From Crocinitomix sp. (GTDB lineage Bacteria; Bacteroidota; Bacteroidia; Flavobacteriales_D; Crocinitomicaceae): a stretch of DNA of 5,774 nucleotides. A program made the translations under genes and the position numbers. This document shows positions 4,342 to 5,774 of the stretch, one piece after another (the first letter of the stretch is position 1; the number at the start of each line of letters is the position of its first letter). Below the pieces are notes generated by a model. The model was not told the origin of the DNA. It was given only the letters and a program-made list of their open reading frames with translations, and searched no databases. The stretch is taken from contig JADZFJ010000509.1 in assembly GCA_020849935.1 (NCBI GenBank), positions 1-5,774 on the forward strand, read 5' to 3'.

Positions 4342-5652
4342 ATGACATTTTTTTTAAATTGGGATTTTGGGTGGTTTGGACAAACCAAAAGAGAACAGAT
4401 GATTCATTGGATGAATGAATTACTGCGCGATGTTGGAGTGCATGGCGACACACGGATTTATTTAAGAACCATTATTCTTTTACTTTGTTCCATTTTAATT
4501 TCAATTATTTTGTGGTGGATTACTACCAATATCGTTGGGCGTTTGATCCATCGAATTTTACGGAAATCAAAAACACATTGGCACGAACATTTAAAGAAAA
4601 ATAAATTTTTTACTGCCCTTGCTCACCTTGTTCCGCTTTTGTTTTTTGAAATAATGGTGCGAACAGTCTTCATCGATTTTCCTGTAATTCTCAGTTTTTT
4701 ATTGCGGATGATTGATGTCACCATTGTCTTTATTTCACTCTTCATTATCATTCGCTTTTTAAATACGCTGGGAGATGTTTTATTGGACAAACCTAAATTA
4801 AATGACAAACCAGTTGCTTCGTACATTCAATTGAGTAAAATCGTTATCACCATTCTGTTAATCGTATTAATGGTTTCCATCGCGTTTAGTATAGATCCTA
4901 TTGTTATTGTCACTTCGATGGGGGCATTAACGGCCATTTTGCTTTTGATTTTTAAGGATACAATTTTGGGTTTTGTCGGAAGTATTCAGTTGGCGGCTAA
5001 TGACATGATTCGAATTGGTGATTGGATTACCATGGAGAAATTTGGTGCCGATGGGTATGTTACGGAAATAAATCTGGCAACCATTAAAATTCAAAATTTT
5101 GATAAAACAATCACCACCATTCCAACCTATTCGTTTATCTCCGACTCCTTTAAAAATTGGCGAGGGATGTTAGATTCAGATGGACGCCGTGTCATGCGAT
5201 CAATCAACATTAAAATTCAATCAGTTAAATTCTGTACCCCAGAGTTATTGGAAAAATTGGCTGAAATTGAAATTATTCGTAATTATATCAATACAAAACA
5301 AGCCGAAATTAATGAGTACAACGAAAAAAATAACATCAATCGGCAAGTATTATTAAACGGACTCAATCAAACCAATTTAGGAATTTTCCGACATTACGTG
5401 ACAACTTATTTAACCACCAACCCTGCCATAAATTTGGGAATGGATTTAATGGTACGCCAACTTGAGCCTACAGATACAGGAGTTCCTGTTCAATTATATG
5501 CGTTCACCATCAATAAAAAATGGGCTGATTATGAAGCAGTCATGGCCGATATATTTGATCATCTTTTGGCAGCTGTGCAGTATTTTGAATTAGAAGTTTT
5601 TGAACAACCCGCCGGTTCTGATATGCGAATTATCGCAAAGGGAATGGTATAA
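4342..5652 (+). CDS. ybdG: YbdG-like MscS-family mechanosensitive channel
   Basis: The 436-residue inner-membrane protein has about five membrane segments (roughly 41-62, 92-110, 115-140, 163-184 and 186-215). The last, with TSMGALTAILLLIFKDTILGF (191-211), is the pore-lining helix of the MscS fold. It is followed by the beta domain: GDWITMEKFGADGYVTEI (226-243), IKIQNFDKTITTIPTYSFI (248-266) and FKNWRGM...GRRVMRS (270-287). That run of motifs and the length are typical of the YbdG branch (E. coli YbdG is about 415 residues), which opens under membrane tension and responds to mild hypo-osmotic shock. The stretch at 298-345, rich in Asn and Glu, lies in the cytoplasmic region before the C-terminal alpha/beta part and is probably a lineage-specific or YbdG-type insertion. 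The ATG at 4342 follows an A-run, and the -7 box at 4304-4311 fits it; M20 is a less likely start. The gene appears to be transcribed alone and is intact. The symbol is by homology only. Confidence 0.9.
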   Translation: MTFFLNWDFGWFGQTKREQMIHWMNELLRDVGVHGDTRIYLRTIILLLCSILISIILWWITTNIVGRLIHRILRKSKTHWHEHLKKNKFFTALAHLVPLLFFEIMVRTVFIDFPVILSFLLRMIDVTIVFISLFIIIRFLNTLGDVLLDKPKLNDKPVASYIQLSKIVITILLIVLMVSIAFSIDPIVIVTSMGALTAILLLIFKDTILGFVGSIQLAANDMIRIGDWITMEKFGADGYVTEINLATIKIQNFDKTITTIPTYSFISDSFKNWRGMLDSDGRRVMRSINIKIQSVKFCTPELLEKLAEIEIIRNYINTKQAEINEYNEKNNINRQVLLNGLNQTNLGIFRHYVTTYLTTNPAINLGMDLMVRQLEPTDTGVPVQLYAFTINKKWADYEAVMADIFDHLLAAVQYFELEVFEQPAGSDMRIIAKGMV

Positions 5653-5655
5653 GTT

Positions 5656-5750
5656 CAATTCAACCACACTATTTTTTTACGCAAAATTGTTTTTAACAGG
5701 TTAAAAAGTGTCTTTCATCGATTAAGTAGTTGAATTGATAGATTTTTTTT
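5656..5750 (+). terminator. Candidate terminator region after the channel gene
   Basis: CAATTCAAC at 5656-5664 pairs with GTTGAATTG at 5729-5737, extended by two more pairs across one mismatch, and eight T's follow at 5743-5750. The loop is long (58 bases) but contains its own AT hairpin, TTTTTAAC (5690-5697) with GTTAAAAA (5700-5707). The T-run and inverted repeat suit termination, but the stem is AT-rich and the loop unusually large. Nothing else is recognisable from 5653 to the window end. Confidence 0.4.
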
Positions 5751-5774
5751 ATAAATTCGTTTGCTATTTACTTA

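Overview
The window reads as chromosomal DNA from a Bacteroidota bacterium, most likely Flavobacteriia-like. The genes are AT-rich. Most starts have A-rich leaders rather than Shine-Dalgarno sites. The best promoter match is the Bacteroidota -7 box TAnnTTTG (TACCTTTG at 4304-4311). The proteins also suit that group: a short MenE, a secreted WCGPCK thioredoxin and a YbdG-type MscS channel. No rRNA, tRNA, CRISPR array, transposase or integrase was seen.

Layout, left to right. (1) 1-160, minus: the first 53 codons of an unrecognised gene that runs off the left edge. (2) 161-541: no gene; an imperfect inverted repeat (189-304), a second partial copy of its core (407-443) and a bidirectional terminator-like hairpin (about 492-530). 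(3) 542-1006, minus: a secreted thioredoxin-like protein. (4) 1067-2071, plus: an o-succinylbenzoate-CoA ligase (MenE), divergent from the thioredoxin gene across 60 bp. (5) 2072-2275: no gene, but a sharply GC-rich 71-bp island between two converging genes. (6) 2276-2830, minus: a CPBP (CAAX/Abi) intramembrane protease starting with GTG. (7) 3000-3815, plus: a VanW-family protein. (8) 3816-4341: 526 bp without a convincing gene, holding a strong GC hairpin, an inverted-repeat unit, a larger element with inverted ends and a nested palindrome, and then the promoter of the last gene. (9) 4342-5652, plus: a YbdG-like mechanosensitive channel. (10) 5653-5774: a candidate terminator and nothing else recognisable.

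The genes do not form one operon. Strands alternate and each gene appears to be its own transcription unit. A loose theme is the cell envelope and respiration: menaquinone synthesis, extracytoplasmic thiol chemistry, a membrane protease, a VanW-domain protein and an osmotic safety channel. No joint pathway can be argued from the sequence. The least explained material is the set of palindromic intergenic elements, which look like dispersed repeat families. That needs a genome-wide copy count that could not be done here. I did not find a convincing new multi-gene system.
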